DNA of 64,000 nucleotides, taken from contig JAFDZS010000004.1 in assembly GCA_018266775.1 (NCBI GenBank), positions 33,203 to 97,202 of the forward strand, written 5' to 3'. How positions within the stretch are numbered: the stretch's first letter is position 1; each line of letters opens with the position of its first letter. A program made the translations under genes and the position numbers. This stretch comes from Bacteroidota bacterium (GTDB lineage Bacteria > Bacteroidota > Bacteroidia > Chitinophagales > Chitinophagaceae). Below, in pieces: positions 63,958 to 64,000 of this stretch. The notes below the pieces were generated by a model. It ran no database searches and had not been told where the DNA came from. It was given only the letters and a program-made list of their open reading frames with translations.

Positions 63958-64000
63958 GGGATTACTCAATAATTACTAATCATTAGCGTCTCGTTTAAAC
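63958..64000. other. Window end, no feature
   Basis: The last 43 bases after the VWA stop codon contain no recognisable gene or hairpin. Confidence 0.6.

Overview
This 64-kb window is chromosomal DNA of a Bacteroidota bacterium, most probably of the Chitinophagaceae type. Supporting signs are two large exported proteins ending in type IX secretion (T9SS) sorting domains, a PorP/SprF-family gene directly after one of them, families typical of this phylum (DUF4954, DUF5683, an SDR-type threonine dehydrogenase, tandem AraC proteins), an L36 protein lacking three of four zinc ligands, moderately AT-rich DNA, and promoters matching the Bacteroidota pattern (TTG at -33, TAnnTTTG at -7). I saw no tRNA, rRNA, CRISPR array, prophage or transposase gene.

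Layout. 1-3500: the end of a drug/lipid-type ABC exporter operon (two ATPases, two ABC-2 permeases). 3550-9356: an orphan small gene, a 1480-residue repeat-rich T9SS adhesin and a lipoprotein. 9443-13368: translation operon infA-rpmJ-rpsM-rpsK-rpsD-rpoA-rplQ, not attached to secY/map and with a hairpin in each of its last four spacers. 13612-22637: carA, aroQ, a parvulin, DUF4954, glmS, a phosphatase, a P-loop kinase and mgtE. 22717-25650: a SET protein and the agmatine-to-putrescine pair aguB/aguA, split by a small S23-family gene bounded by inverted repeats. 25684-31756: bestrophin, YceI, an SRPBCC remnant, a flavin reductase, parA-parB-DUF5683-dapB. 31918-39679: a TPR histidine kinase and its regulator, an outer-membrane barrel, threonine dehydrogenase, kdsA, two AraC paralogues and a PspC-type miniprotein. 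40098-48749: aconitase, a phosphoesterase, CvfB, an RhlE-type helicase and recG. 48815-54356: a PKD-domain T9SS protein, PorP/SprF and a 16-residue-repeat protein. 54588-63957: a GlcD-type oxidase, two LOG-family proteins around a sodium symporter, an O-methyltransferase, a glucosaminidase/LysM protein, hpt and a VWA protein.

Most genes are housekeeping. The unusual material lies between them: (i) a family of about 25-nt imperfect palindromes, seven copies, mostly in pairs beyond gene 3' ends; (ii) a nested palindrome at 23097-23212 whose two identical inverted arms carry the stop codons of both convergent neighbours; (iii) the S23 gene cassette exactly filling the aguB-aguA junction; and (iv) a recG gene whose true N-terminus lies about 66 codons upstream of the first GTG and seems to need an ATT start. 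No complete undescribed defence or biosynthetic system was evident.
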